Positions 36,243 to 44,431 of a DNA stretch of 64,000 nucleotides are shown here, piece by piece. Source of the stretch: Bacteroidota bacterium. GTDB taxonomy: Bacteria > Bacteroidota > Bacteroidia > Chitinophagales > Chitinophagaceae. The notes beneath the pieces are model-generated. The model worked only from the letters and a program-made list of their open reading frames with translations. It was not told the origin of the DNA and did not search any database. Location: contig JABDAZ010000006.1 of the NCBI GenBank assembly GCA_013288945.1, forward strand, positions 1 to 64,000, read 5' to 3'. Within the stretch, counting starts at the first letter, position 1. Each line of letters opens with the position of its first letter. The translations under genes were made by a program, and so were the position numbers.

Positions 36243-36304
36243 TGAAGTATGATTTTTATTTTCTATTTTCACCGAATATTTTAATCATTAAATCAACCCC
36301 CATT

Positions 36305-37237
36305 ATGAAATTGCTCAAATTCGTACTGCCAGGTTTTCTGGCAATTCTCGCTTTTATTTCTTTCAGTACATCCATTACAAGTTGCTCTAAAAAAACTGTT
36401 ACAGTTCATGACACAACAACTATAATTGTAAGGGACACCGTTACAATTCAGGACACTGTTGTTATTAATGACACATTAGGAAATTTATCTGATGGTTTAG
36501 TAGCTTATTATAATTTTAATAATGGCAATTTAAACGATAGTAGTGGCAACGGTAACAATATAACTTTTAACAATGCAACCTTAACTGCCGATCGTTTTGG
36601 TAATGCAAACAATGCTTATTTGTTTGATGGAAGCACAAGTTATATGGAAATAAAAAACAGTACCAGCCTTAATCCGACAAACAATATAACAATTTATGCA
36701 ATTGTGAAAGTTTATGGCTTTAATGAAGCATCATGCCATGGTAATCAAATATTATCGAAAGGTTATCCATATAATACAAATGGTTTTTACAATCTCGCAT
36801 TTTTTGCAGCAAATAATGGTATTGGAGGTTGCAGTCCAACTGTAGACACAACTCAGGAACTATTTGATGGTAGTTATGGAGATGATAATCCGCAAGGATC
36901 AAATGCCGGTGTTGCTGGAAACTCAACAGCAGATAGCATTTGGGTTCAAAAATATCAGTGGTACACACTTGTATATACATATGACGGAGCTACAGCAAAA
37001 TTTTATGTAAATGGAGCTTTAGCAAAAAAAATAGATTATCCATCAGGAATTCCTTTTACTCCTAATTCTAATGATTTATTTATTGGCAAACATGAAAACC
37101 CTGCGTTTCCATATTTCTTTAATGGCGTAATTGATGAAGTGAGGATTTATAATAAAGCAATTACCGATCAGCAAGTTGGTTATTTAAGTATTTTGAAAGA
37201 CAAATATTTGAAATTTAAAGGCAAATTGATCTATTAA
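36305..37237 (+). CDS. LamG/concanavalin-like lipoprotein
   Basis: From the ATG at 36305 (MKLLKFVLPGF) there is a lipoprotein signal that ends in ITSC. A short Thr/Val/Asp repeat follows (TVTIQDTVVINDT), a likely spacer on the surface. Residues about 70-300 form a LamG-like jelly roll: GLVAYYNFNNGNLNDSSGNGN, DGSTSYMEI, WYTLVYTYDGATAKFYVNG and VIDEVRIYNKAIT. Such domains bind sugars or other surface ligands. No catalytic part is seen. The 21 residues upstream in the ORF track fall before the signal peptide and were left out. Confidence 0.85.
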   Translation: MKLLKFVLPGFLAILAFISFSTSITSCSKKTVTVHDTTTIIVRDTVTIQDTVVINDTLGNLSDGLVAYYNFNNGNLNDSSGNGNNITFNNATLTADRFGNANNAYLFDGSTSYMEIKNSTSLNPTNNITIYAIVKVYGFNEASCHGNQILSKGYPYNTNGFYNLAFFAANNGIGGCSPTVDTTQELFDGSYGDDNPQGSNAGVAGNSTADSIWVQKYQWYTLVYTYDGATAKFYVNGALAKKIDYPSGIPFTPNSNDLFIGKHENPAFPYFFNGVIDEVRIYNKAITDQQVGYLSILKDKYLKFKGKLIY

Positions 37238-37241
37238 TAAT

Positions 37242-37299
37242 TTTTAAATAAAATAGAAAAGCCACACAATTTTGTGTGGCTTTTCTATTTTATTTAAAA
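37242..37299. terminator. 58-bp nearly perfect palindrome, terminator
   Basis: Arms of 28 bases with no mismatch around TT, with the G/C core AAGCCACACAA/TTGTGTGGCTT. It follows the LamG gene directly and has T-runs on both sides. Confidence 0.9.
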
Positions 37300-37325
37300 G
37301 AGTGTTTATAATCTAATCCATTATT

Positions 37326-37333
37326 TACATTTG
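37326..37333 (+). promoter_or_regulatory. -7 box of the TylF-like gene
   Basis: TACATTTG fits TAnnTTTG, 14 bases before the ATG at 37348. Confidence 0.6.
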
Positions 37334-37347
37334 CACAAAATCATTGT

Positions 37348-38028
37348 ATGATTAATGTTTTTGCAAAAGGTGCAAATTATATTGCAGGCAAATTTTTACA
37401 AAAGAAAAATATTTTTATCAGTAGCTCTTTAGGATTATTACAACGAAAAAGAACGCTTGATAAAAATTATTTTGATTACGTTCGCCTTGCAACGCTTGAA
37501 TTAATAAGCTATGAAATTAATAATAAAAAACTAGCAGGCAATACAGCAGAATTAGGTGTTTATAAAGGCAAATTTGCAAGATATATAAACCAATATTTTC
37601 CTGAAAGGTCACTCTATCTTTTCGATACATTCGAAGGATTTGATAACAGAGATGTTATCAGCGAAACAAAAAATAAATTCTCATCTGGTGAACAGGATTT
37701 TTCCGATACATCTGTTGAAGGTGTTTTAAAAGTAATGCCTTTTCCAAATAAATGTATTCCGGTAAAAGGCTTTTTTCCAGAGTCTGCAAAAAACATTAAT
37801 GATCAATTTGTATTCGTAAGTTTAGATGCAGATTTGTACGAGCCGATTTATAACGGCCTCCAATTTTTTTATGATAAACTAGTTAATGGCGGTTACATAT
37901 TTATACACGATTTTAACAACGACAATTATAAAGGTGCCAGAAAAGCTGTCGAACAATTTTGTTCTGAGAAAAAAATAAATTATCTGCCAATACCCGACTT
38001 TGGTGGTTCTGCGGTTATTATTAAATAA
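37348..38028 (+). CDS. TylF/MycF-like methyltransferase
   Basis: The 226-residue protein resembles macrocin O-methyltransferase (TylF) family members: NTAELGVYKGKFARYIN is the SAM-binding segment, LYLFDTFEGFD follows, and FVSLDADLYEPIYNGL and YIFIHDFNNDNYKGARKAV carry the Asp residues that bind metal and substrate. Members in polysaccharide clusters methylate sugars; the substrate here is unknown, and no sugar pathway is next to it. A -7 box lies 14 bases upstream of the ATG. Confidence 0.85.
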   Translation: MINVFAKGANYIAGKFLQKKNIFISSSLGLLQRKRTLDKNYFDYVRLATLELISYEINNKKLAGNTAELGVYKGKFARYINQYFPERSLYLFDTFEGFDNRDVISETKNKFSSGEQDFSDTSVEGVLKVMPFPNKCIPVKGFFPESAKNINDQFVFVSLDADLYEPIYNGLQFFYDKLVNGGYIFIHDFNNDNYKGARKAVEQFCSEKKINYLPIPDFGGSAVIIK

Positions 38029-38072
38029 AAATTCTTTCCGCAATAAAATTAAAATCACATTCAGTTAGTCTG

Positions 38073-38080
38073 CATCTTTG
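38073..38080 (+). promoter_or_regulatory. Possible -7 box of the beta-lactamase gene
   Basis: CATCTTTG differs by one base from TAnnTTTG. It lies 13 bases upstream of the ATG at 38094. Confidence 0.35.
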
Positions 38081-38093
38081 CAAAAAAAACCAC

Positions 38094-38903
38094 ATGCAAA
38101 AAATTTTTGCGGCTTGTTTATTATTTGTTTTATTTTCCGGCTGCGCGCTTAATAATGTTTCTGAAGATAAAAGTTTAAAAAAATATTTTGATGATGCGCA
38201 TGTAACCGGCAGCTTCGGTTTGTTTGATAATGGCCAGGGAAATTTCACCATTTATAATCTCAAACGTTATCGCGACAGCTCCTACACGCCTGCTTCTACT
38301 TTTAAAATTGTGAACTCATTAATCGGGATACAAACCGGCGTTATTAAAGATGAAAATATGGTCATCAAATGGGATGGCATAAAACGCAGCCAGGAAGAAT
38401 GGAACAAAGATTTAACGATGGCCGAAGCGTTTAAAGTTTCGTCCGTTCCGTATTACCAGGAAGTTGCGCGGCGCATTGGACGAGACACGATGCAGCGCTG
38501 GATTGATTCTTTGCATTATGGAAATAAAAATACCAGCGGCCCGATAGATTCTTTCTGGCTGAATAATCATCTAAAAATTACTGCTGATGAAGAATTGGGT
38601 TTGGTAAAAAAATTATATTTTGATCAGTTGCCTTTTTATCAGCGCACGCAGGAAATTGTTCGCGGTGTAATGCTGCGCGAAAATAATGCAAACTATAAAC
38701 TGAGTTATAAAACCGGTTGGGGAAACACGGAAAATGGAAATGAACTCGGATGGATTGTTGGCTGGATAGAAGAAAATAAACACCCTTATTTTTTTGTTTT
38801 GAATATAGAATCGCCCGATAAAAAAATTGACATGCGGAATGTGCGCATGAATATTTTAAAAAACATATTAAAGCAACTCGGTTTCTTCGAAGGAAAAAGA
38901 TAA
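38094..38903 (+). CDS. Class D (OXA-type) beta-lactamase lipoprotein
   Basis: The 269-residue protein carries all class D motifs: the Ser68-x-x-Lys71 pair in PASTFK, SSV in FKVSSVPYYQEVARRIG, YGN in LHYGN, and KTG in YKTGWG, with WIVGW near the end. It should be an active serine beta-lactamase. The lipobox LFSGC indicates it is fixed to a membrane. The gene sits alone with its own promoter-like sequence, and no integron or transposon lies around it, so it looks like an intrinsic chromosomal gene. Its spectrum cannot be judged. Confidence 0.92.
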   Translation: MQKIFAACLLFVLFSGCALNNVSEDKSLKKYFDDAHVTGSFGLFDNGQGNFTIYNLKRYRDSSYTPASTFKIVNSLIGIQTGVIKDENMVIKWDGIKRSQEEWNKDLTMAEAFKVSSVPYYQEVARRIGRDTMQRWIDSLHYGNKNTSGPIDSFWLNNHLKITADEELGLVKKLYFDQLPFYQRTQEIVRGVMLRENNANYKLSYKTGWGNTENGNELGWIVGWIEENKHPYFFVLNIESPDKKIDMRNVRMNILKNILKQLGFFEGKR

Positions 38904-38954
38904 AATTGATTTATGAATTGTGATGTGTGATTTATGATTTCTTGTTTTTCATTT

Positions 38955-39068
38955 TCACATTTCCACATTTTCAAATTTATAAATTTAAAAATTTAAAATT
39001 ATTATTGTCCGATCTTTTAGTTTATTAATGATCTTCATTGGCGTCGCACACTTGTACTTTTAGTTCTT
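38955..39068 (+). repeat. Dispersed intergenic repeat, copy A (TTTTCAAA-rich lead plus GCGTCGCAC core)
   Basis: An A/T-rich lead with CATTTTCAAATTT-type units is followed by TTATTGTCCGATC, TTATTAATGATC and the core GCGTCGCACACTTGTACTTT (39041-39060). Copies in the same order are at 55525-55640 and, inverted, at 58149-58205. It lies in the 680-base gap 38904-39585, which has no gene. Confidence 0.8.
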
Positions 39069-39128
39069 CATTCACCAAAGTATATTAAGTAAAAAACAAA
39101 AAGTAAAAAGTAAAACTTCTTTGTGCAA

Positions 39129-39168
39129 CTTTGTGTTGTTCTTTGTGAGCTTTGTGGTAAAATTTATT
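39129..39168. repeat. CTTTGTG-type heptad repeat
   Basis: CTTTGTG-like units recur here (TGCAACTTTGTG, TTCTTTGTG, GCTTTGTGG). Related runs are at 58118-58133 (inverse strand) and 63876-63916 (CTCCGTG form). Each lies inside or beside a GCGTCGCAC element. Confidence 0.65.
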
Positions 39169-39282
39169 ATTAATAAAAACGTGAATGTGCAAATTGGTGA
39201 AATGACAAATGCAAATTTTCAATAAATTTTTCGGATTAATAATGCAAAACGAATTGCATGCAAAAGCTCATTAATAATCAAA

Positions 39283-39309
39283 AGCACAAGTGTGCGACGC
39301 CAATGAAGC
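39283..39309 (-). repeat. Dispersed repeat, copy A' (inverted partner of copy A)
   Basis: The 27 bases match the segment 39034-39060 on the other strand with one mismatch. The pair encloses about 220 bases with a CTTTGTG heptad tract, as in a MITE-like unit. Confidence 0.8.
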
Positions 39310-39342
39310 TTAATTGAAAGTCAAATGCTAAGTACAAAAAAG

Positions 39343-39370
39343 TTGACAGTTTGCAGATGACAGTTGACAG
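39343..39370 (+). repeat. TTGACAG heptad repeat
   Basis: Four 7-base units in a row (TTGACAG, TTTGCAG, ATGACAG, TTGACAG). A tract with the same outer units and the same 21-base spacing lies inside the ispG gene at 42221-42248. Confidence 0.6.
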
Positions 39371-39585
39371 AATAAGTTTGAAGTTATAGTTTGATGTTTA
39401 ATTTTTTTTAACCTTTATTTTTTTGTTTTACAATCATCAAATTATCGCATTGAACTATTGAGCCATTTTCAAATTTTCAAATTGGCAAATTTTCAAATTC
39501 TCAAAAACTATATTGGCTTTCTTTTTGCAAGTGTAGTTCGGTATCTTGCAAAATAATCGTGCAACAAAAACCGTTTTATTAACTG

Positions 39586-40581
39586 ATGCGTTTTGAAAAT
39601 AATTTATATCTTTTTGGGCTCGCGGCAATTCCTTTTATGGTTATGTTTTTTATTTTTATTCTTCAATGGAAAAAAAGAACAGCCAGCAAAATTGGTGATG
39701 CACGATTGGTGAAACAACTTGTAAAAAATTATTCGCCGTTAAAATTTACACTCAAATTTATTATTATAGTTCTTGCATTTGCAGGCATTATTCTTGGCGC
39801 GGCAAATTATCAACGGCCGGGTTCGTTACAAAATGTAAACAGGCAAGGCGTTGATGTAATGCTTGTGCTTGATGTGAGCAAAAGCATGCTGGCAGAAGAT
39901 ATTAAGCCAAGCAGGCTTGAACGCGCAAAACAATTGCTGACAAGATTATTTGATAAATTACCAAATGATCGTTTGGGCATTGTGTTATTTGCGGGAAGAT
40001 CTTATTTGCAAATGCCATTAACGATTGATCACAGCGCGGCAAAAATGTATGTACACGATGCAAGCCCGGATGCAGTGCCAACGCAGGGAACGGTGATTGC
40101 AGATGCATTGCGCATGGCGAATGGATCTTTCAATAGTAAAGAAAGAAAATATAAATCGATTGTATTAATATCTGATGGTGAAGATCATGATCCGGATGCT
40201 TTGAAAGTTGCAAAAGAATTGGCAAATGATGGCGTGATGATTAATACAGTTGGTATTGGTTCGCCAGATGGCTCGCCGATTATTGATCCGGTTAGCAAAG
40301 AAGTAAAAAAAGATGAGAACGGGCAAACTGTTATTTCAAAATTAAACGAAGCGGAATTGCAACAACTGAGTGATGCAAGCAATGGCATTTATATACGGCT
40401 CGATAATATGGAAGATGCATTAATCACTTTATCGCAGCAGCTCGACAGTATCGAAAAAAAATCATTAACGGATGCTGAATTTATAGATTACATCAGTTAT
40501 TTTCAATGGTTTTTGGGCGCGGCATTATTGCTTTTATTAATAGAATTTATTTTACCTGAAAGAAAATTAAAAACAGCTTGA
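39586..40581 (+). CDS. batB: VWA-domain membrane protein, BatB-like
   Basis: The 331-residue protein has two membrane helices at the N-terminus, a von Willebrand A domain with the MIDAS motif DVSKSMLAED (about residues 94-103), TQGTVIADAL and SDGEDHD, and a last membrane helix near residues 300-325. This is the plan of BatA/BatB from the Bacteroides aerotolerance operon. It partners with the TPR protein that overlaps its end. The usual batA, batD, batE and moxR genes are not next to it here; a 680-base repeat-rich gap lies upstream and ispG downstream. Confidence 0.85.
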   Translation: MRFENNLYLFGLAAIPFMVMFFIFILQWKKRTASKIGDARLVKQLVKNYSPLKFTLKFIIIVLAFAGIILGAANYQRPGSLQNVNRQGVDVMLVLDVSKSMLAEDIKPSRLERAKQLLTRLFDKLPNDRLGIVLFAGRSYLQMPLTIDHSAAKMYVHDASPDAVPTQGTVIADALRMANGSFNSKERKYKSIVLISDGEDHDPDALKVAKELANDGVMINTVGIGSPDGSPIIDPVSKEVKKDENGQTVISKLNEAELQQLSDASNGIYIRLDNMEDALITLSQQLDSIEKKSLTDAEFIDYISYFQWFLGAALLLLLIEFILPERKLKTA

Positions 40582-41255
40582 AAAAATTTGTTTGCATATT
40601 AATGGCTTTTGTTTTTTTTATTAATACAAATTCGTTTGCGCAAAATGAAAATGCATTAATAAGAAAAGGAAATAAATTATATAAAGAAAAACAGTTTGAT
40701 CAATCGATGCTGCAATATCAAAAAGCAATTGAAAAATCGCCGGATGATCCGACATCAAATTATAATTTGGGCAATGTGCAGTTTCGCAAAAACAGTTATG
40801 AAGATGCAGCGAAATCTTATCAGTCAACGATTGATCATTCAACTGATAATTCAATAAAAGAAAATGCGTCATACAACCAGGGCGTTGCATTAATCAAACA
40901 AAAAAAATTAGAAGAGAGTATTAATGCCTGGAAAAATTCATTGAAGATTAATCCCAACGATTTGGATGCGCGCGAAAATTTGCAAAAGGCAATGCAGGAA
41001 TTAAAAAGTAAAACCCCGCCTCCGCCACCGCAAAAAAAAGATGATAAAAAAGATCAGAACAAAAAGGACCAGGATAAAAAACAAGATCCGCAAAAAAATA
41101 AAGATCAGCAGCAACAACAACAACCACAAAGCAAGCTTACAAAAAAGCAGGTTGATCAATTATTAAAAGCATTGCAGCAGCGCGAAAATGAAGCGCAGGA
41201 AAAAATGAACCAAAATAAAGTAAAATCATTATCTCAGCCGGATAAGGATTGGTAA
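40578..41255 (+). CDS. batC: TPR-repeat protein, BatC-like
   Basis: The protein starts at a TTG that overlaps the batB stop (TTGA). It has a signal peptide (ends NSFA before QNE), three to four TPR units (residues 27-140; ALIRKGNKLYKEKQFDQSM, SNYNLGNVQFRKNSYEDAA), then a long Lys/Asp/Gln-rich tail with five Pro in a row and KKDDKKDQ-type repeats. The tail should be unfolded. BatC is thought to bridge proteins in the periplasm with BatA/B. The translational overlap ties it to batB. Confidence 0.85.
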   Translation: MKKFVCILMAFVFFINTNSFAQNENALIRKGNKLYKEKQFDQSMLQYQKAIEKSPDDPTSNYNLGNVQFRKNSYEDAAKSYQSTIDHSTDNSIKENASYNQGVALIKQKKLEESINAWKNSLKINPNDLDARENLQKAMQELKSKTPPPPPQKKDDKKDQNKKDQDKKQDPQKNKDQQQQQQPQSKLTKKQVDQLLKALQQRENEAQEKMNQNKVKSLSQPDKDW

Positions 41256-41294
41256 ATTGATAATTTAGTAAAATAACCTCTCCGTTTTCTTCGT

Positions 41295-41302
41295 TACTTT
41301 TG
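41295..41302 (+). promoter_or_regulatory. -7 box of ispG
   Basis: TACTTTTG fits TAnnTTTG. It overlaps the TTG that the ORF track uses as a start, so the ATG at 41330 is the correct one. Confidence 0.6.
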
Positions 41303-41329
41303 CAGATAATTATAATCTACAAAAGAACT

Positions 41330-43393
41330 ATGCAACTTTATTGCAATTCACTTACAAATTACAGCCGCTTAAAAACTATTGAAGTTAAAGTGGGCGATTT
41401 GCTGCTCGGTAATTTTCATCCGATTCGCGTGCAAACCATGACTACCACTGATTCTATGGATACAATGGCAACTGTTGAGCAATCTATCCGTTGCATTGAA
41501 GCTGGTGCTGAATTGATCCGCATTACTGCGCCAAGTAAAAATGAAGCTGAAAATTTATTAAATATAAAAAACGAATTGCGCAAACGAGGTTATAAAACGC
41601 CGTTGGTTGCAGATATTCATTTTACGCCAAACGCTGCAGAAATTGCTGCGCGCATTGTTGAGAAAGTAAGGATTAATCCGGGCAATTATATCGACAAAAA
41701 AAAGTTTGAATTTATAAATTATACCGATGCAGAATACAATGAAGAAATGGAACGCATCAATGATCGTTTTTCTCCATTAATAAAAATTTGTAAAGAGTAT
41801 GGAACTGCCATGCGCATCGGAACAAATCACGGTTCATTAAGCGATCGTATTATGAGCCGCTATGGCGATTCTCCTATGGGAATGGTGGAAAGTGCGATGG
41901 AATTTTTGCGCGTTGCGCGGAATGAAAGTTATCACAACATTGTGTTAAGTATGAAATCCAGCAACCCGCTTGTAATGGTTGAAGCATATCGTTTATTAAT
42001 ACAAAAAATGGATGATGAATTCGGCGAATGTTATCCATTGCACCTTGGTGTTACAGAAGCTGGCGATGGCGAAGATGGAAGAATAAAATCTGCCATTGGC
42101 ATTGGTTCATTAATGGAAGATGGAATTGGAGATACAATAAGAGTTTCATTAACGGAAGATCCGGAATTTGAAGTTCCTGTTTGTATTGATCTTGTAAAAC
42201 GATATGATAAGAGAAATAAGTTGACAGATTACAATAAACAGTTGACAGAAAATAAAATTATTATTAATGAACCATCAAGCGCAGTATGTCAACCGAAAAC
42301 TATTACCACTCCTATTCAGCCAATAGAAAAAATTCCATATTCGCCTTTTGAATATAAAAGAAGGCAAAGTTTACCAGTTACAAATATTGGTGGCAAATAT
42401 GTGCCAGTTGTAATTGCAGATTTTATGGAAGCGAAAAGTATTAATCACAACGATTTAAAGTCTGCCGGCTATACATACGACGAACAAACAGATAAATGGA
42501 ATATAAGTGATGGCGCTGCGGATTATTTATACACTGCAAAAAAAATTCTTGATTTCAATTTGCCTGGCACGCTGAAAGTAATTTGCAACCATGATGTGTG
42601 GTTGAATGCAATTGATAAAGAAAAATATTATCCGTTATTTAATGCGCAGGAATATATTTCTGCCGATAAAAAATCGGATGTGTTGAATTTTATTTCTATA
42701 GATACAGATGATGATGCTTCATACAATTTTATTAATAACATTGCGCATGATGATAAAATTGTTTTAACAATTTGGTCTTTGCATGCGCATGCAATGCCTT
42801 CTATACGCAGGTTTATAATGGAATTGATGAATAGAAATATTCAATGCCCGGTGATACTTGTTGTTGAAAGTTATGACACAACTATTGACGAACAACTCAT
42901 TCATTTTTCTACAGAAGCCGGCGCATTATTTTTAGAAGGCATGGGCGATGGCATTTGGCTGATTAATAATCCATCACTTATTATTAATGCAAAAGTTAGT
43001 GGAAGAACGTATCTCGAAACAAAAAATAACCAGCAATTTCTTAATAATACTTCATTCTCAATTTTGCAGGCAACGCGAACCAGAATTTCAAAAACAGAAT
43101 ATATTTCCTGCCCATCTTGCGGAAGGACTTTGTTTGATTTGCAGGAAACAACTGCCAAAATAAGATCCGTAACCAATCATTTGAAAGGCGTGAAAATTGC
43201 CATAATGGGTTGCATTGTAAATGGGCCCGGAGAAATGGCTGATGCAGATTTTGGTTATGTTGGAAGCGGCCCGGGAAAAATAACTTTATACAAAGGCAAA
43301 GATGTTGTGAAGCGAAGTGTGAGCAGCGATATTGCTGTTGATGAACTTATTAATCTGTTGAAAGAAAGTGATGCATGGATTGAACCATCATAA
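41330..43393 (+). CDS. ispG: 4-hydroxy-3-methylbut-2-enyl diphosphate synthase (long form)
   Basis: From the ATG at 41330 the protein is 687 residues, the long form of IspG (GcpE) with an extra middle domain, as in Bacteroidota, Chlamydiae and plants. The N-terminal TIM-barrel has VQTMTTTDSMDT and PLVADIHFTP. The C-terminal part holds the 4Fe-4S ligands in CPSCGR and GCIVNGPGE. It makes HMBPP in the MEP isoprenoid pathway. A linker near residues 295-320 (KLTDYNKQLTEN) is coded by a TTGACAG-type repeat that also occurs between genes. Confidence 0.93.
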   Translation: MQLYCNSLTNYSRLKTIEVKVGDLLLGNFHPIRVQTMTTTDSMDTMATVEQSIRCIEAGAELIRITAPSKNEAENLLNIKNELRKRGYKTPLVADIHFTPNAAEIAARIVEKVRINPGNYIDKKKFEFINYTDAEYNEEMERINDRFSPLIKICKEYGTAMRIGTNHGSLSDRIMSRYGDSPMGMVESAMEFLRVARNESYHNIVLSMKSSNPLVMVEAYRLLIQKMDDEFGECYPLHLGVTEAGDGEDGRIKSAIGIGSLMEDGIGDTIRVSLTEDPEFEVPVCIDLVKRYDKRNKLTDYNKQLTENKIIINEPSSAVCQPKTITTPIQPIEKIPYSPFEYKRRQSLPVTNIGGKYVPVVIADFMEAKSINHNDLKSAGYTYDEQTDKWNISDGAADYLYTAKKILDFNLPGTLKVICNHDVWLNAIDKEKYYPLFNAQEYISADKKSDVLNFISIDTDDDASYNFINNIAHDDKIVLTIWSLHAHAMPSIRRFIMELMNRNIQCPVILVVESYDTTIDEQLIHFSTEAGALFLEGMGDGIWLINNPSLIINAKVSGRTYLETKNNQQFLNNTSFSILQATRTRISKTEYISCPSCGRTLFDLQETTAKIRSVTNHLKGVKIAIMGCIVNGPGEMADADFGYVGSGPGKITLYKGKDVVKRSVSSDIAVDELINLLKESDAWIEPS
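42221..42248 (+). repeat. TTGACAG repeat inside ispG
   Basis: TTGACAG occurs twice, 21 bases apart, and codes for QLTE/KLTD-like residues. The spacing equals that of the intergenic tract at 39343-39370. Confidence 0.5.
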
Positions 43394-43441
43394 AATGCAA
43401 TCAAATTATTTATTAATAATTTTTTCTCTCTTAAAAATTTT

Positions 43442-44392
43442 ATGCGTTTTTCAATTCATCACAAACAAAATAATTTAGATGTAGTTGTTCTGCAAGATTC
43501 TTTAACAAAGACAGAAGCCGCTGTGCTGCCGGCTTTCGGCGCTTTATTGCACGAGTTTAGTTTATTAATAAATAATAATCTTATTAATATTATTGATAAT
43601 TATGAAAGCGCGGAAAATATAAAAAACGAATTGTCTGTAAATTTTAAAAGTGCTAAGCTCTCTCCTTTTGCTTGCAGAATTCCCGAAGGAAAATATTCTT
43701 TTAATAAAAATGATTTTGAGTTTCAAACAAAATTTATGGATGGTTCGGCCATTCATGGTTTGTTGTACAATAAAAAATTTTTATTAATAAATGAATTTGC
43801 AAATGATGAAAAAGCAACCATCACTTTGCAATATGATTATAAAAAAGATGATGCTGGTTATCCATACAATTACCGTTGCGAAGTTGAATATGTTTTAAGC
43901 ATTAATAATTCATTACAAATAAAAACAACGGTTTATAATTTAAGCGAAACAATAATTCCGATTGCAGATGGCTGGCATCCGTATTTTAAATTAGGTGGAA
44001 AAATTGATGATTGGTTGTTGCAATTTAACGCAGAAAGTATTTTAGAATTTAATAATAAATTAATCCCGACAGGAAAATTATTAACCTATAATAAATTTGC
44101 TGAACCACGATTAATCCGAGACACGGAACTAGATAATTGTTTCTTACTTAATAAAAATATCAGCGGCGCAGCATGCACGCTTATTAATCCTTTAAATAAA
44201 ATATCGTTGTCTTTTTTTCCTGATAAAAATTATCCTTACCTGCAAATTTTTACGCCGCCAAACCGCGCCAGCATTGCGATTGAGAATTTAAGTGCAGCGC
44301 CTGATGCATTCAACAACAAAATGGGCTTAACCTTGTTATCTGCAAATAGTTCACAAAGTTTTACAGTAATTTACCAAACCGGCATTCTGTAA
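43442..44392 (+). CDS. Aldose 1-epimerase family protein
   Basis: The 316-residue beta-sandwich protein has the galactose-mutarotase-like pattern: TEAAVLPAFGALLHEFSL, FACRIPEGKYSFN, the first His in AIHGLLYNKKF, and PIADGWHPYFKLGG with the second catalytic-type His, then ENLSAAPDAFN with the late Glu. It interconverts alpha and beta anomers of a hexose or related sugar. No signal peptide is seen, so it is cytoplasmic. It lies 48 bases after ispG on the same strand. Confidence 0.82.
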   Translation: MRFSIHHKQNNLDVVVLQDSLTKTEAAVLPAFGALLHEFSLLINNNLINIIDNYESAENIKNELSVNFKSAKLSPFACRIPEGKYSFNKNDFEFQTKFMDGSAIHGLLYNKKFLLINEFANDEKATITLQYDYKKDDAGYPYNYRCEVEYVLSINNSLQIKTTVYNLSETIIPIADGWHPYFKLGGKIDDWLLQFNAESILEFNNKLIPTGKLLTYNKFAEPRLIRDTELDNCFLLNKNISGAACTLINPLNKISLSFFPDKNYPYLQIFTPPNRASIAIENLSAAPDAFNNKMGLTLLSANSSQSFTVIYQTGIL

Positions 44393-44431
44393 AAACAGTA
44401 TCTTGCCAAATAATAATTTAACTTATAAAAA

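Noticed and set aside
38904-39585. CRISPR array in the repeat-rich gap
   Set aside because: The repeats are unequal in spacing and kind, partly inverted, and there is no regular spacer length or cas gene.
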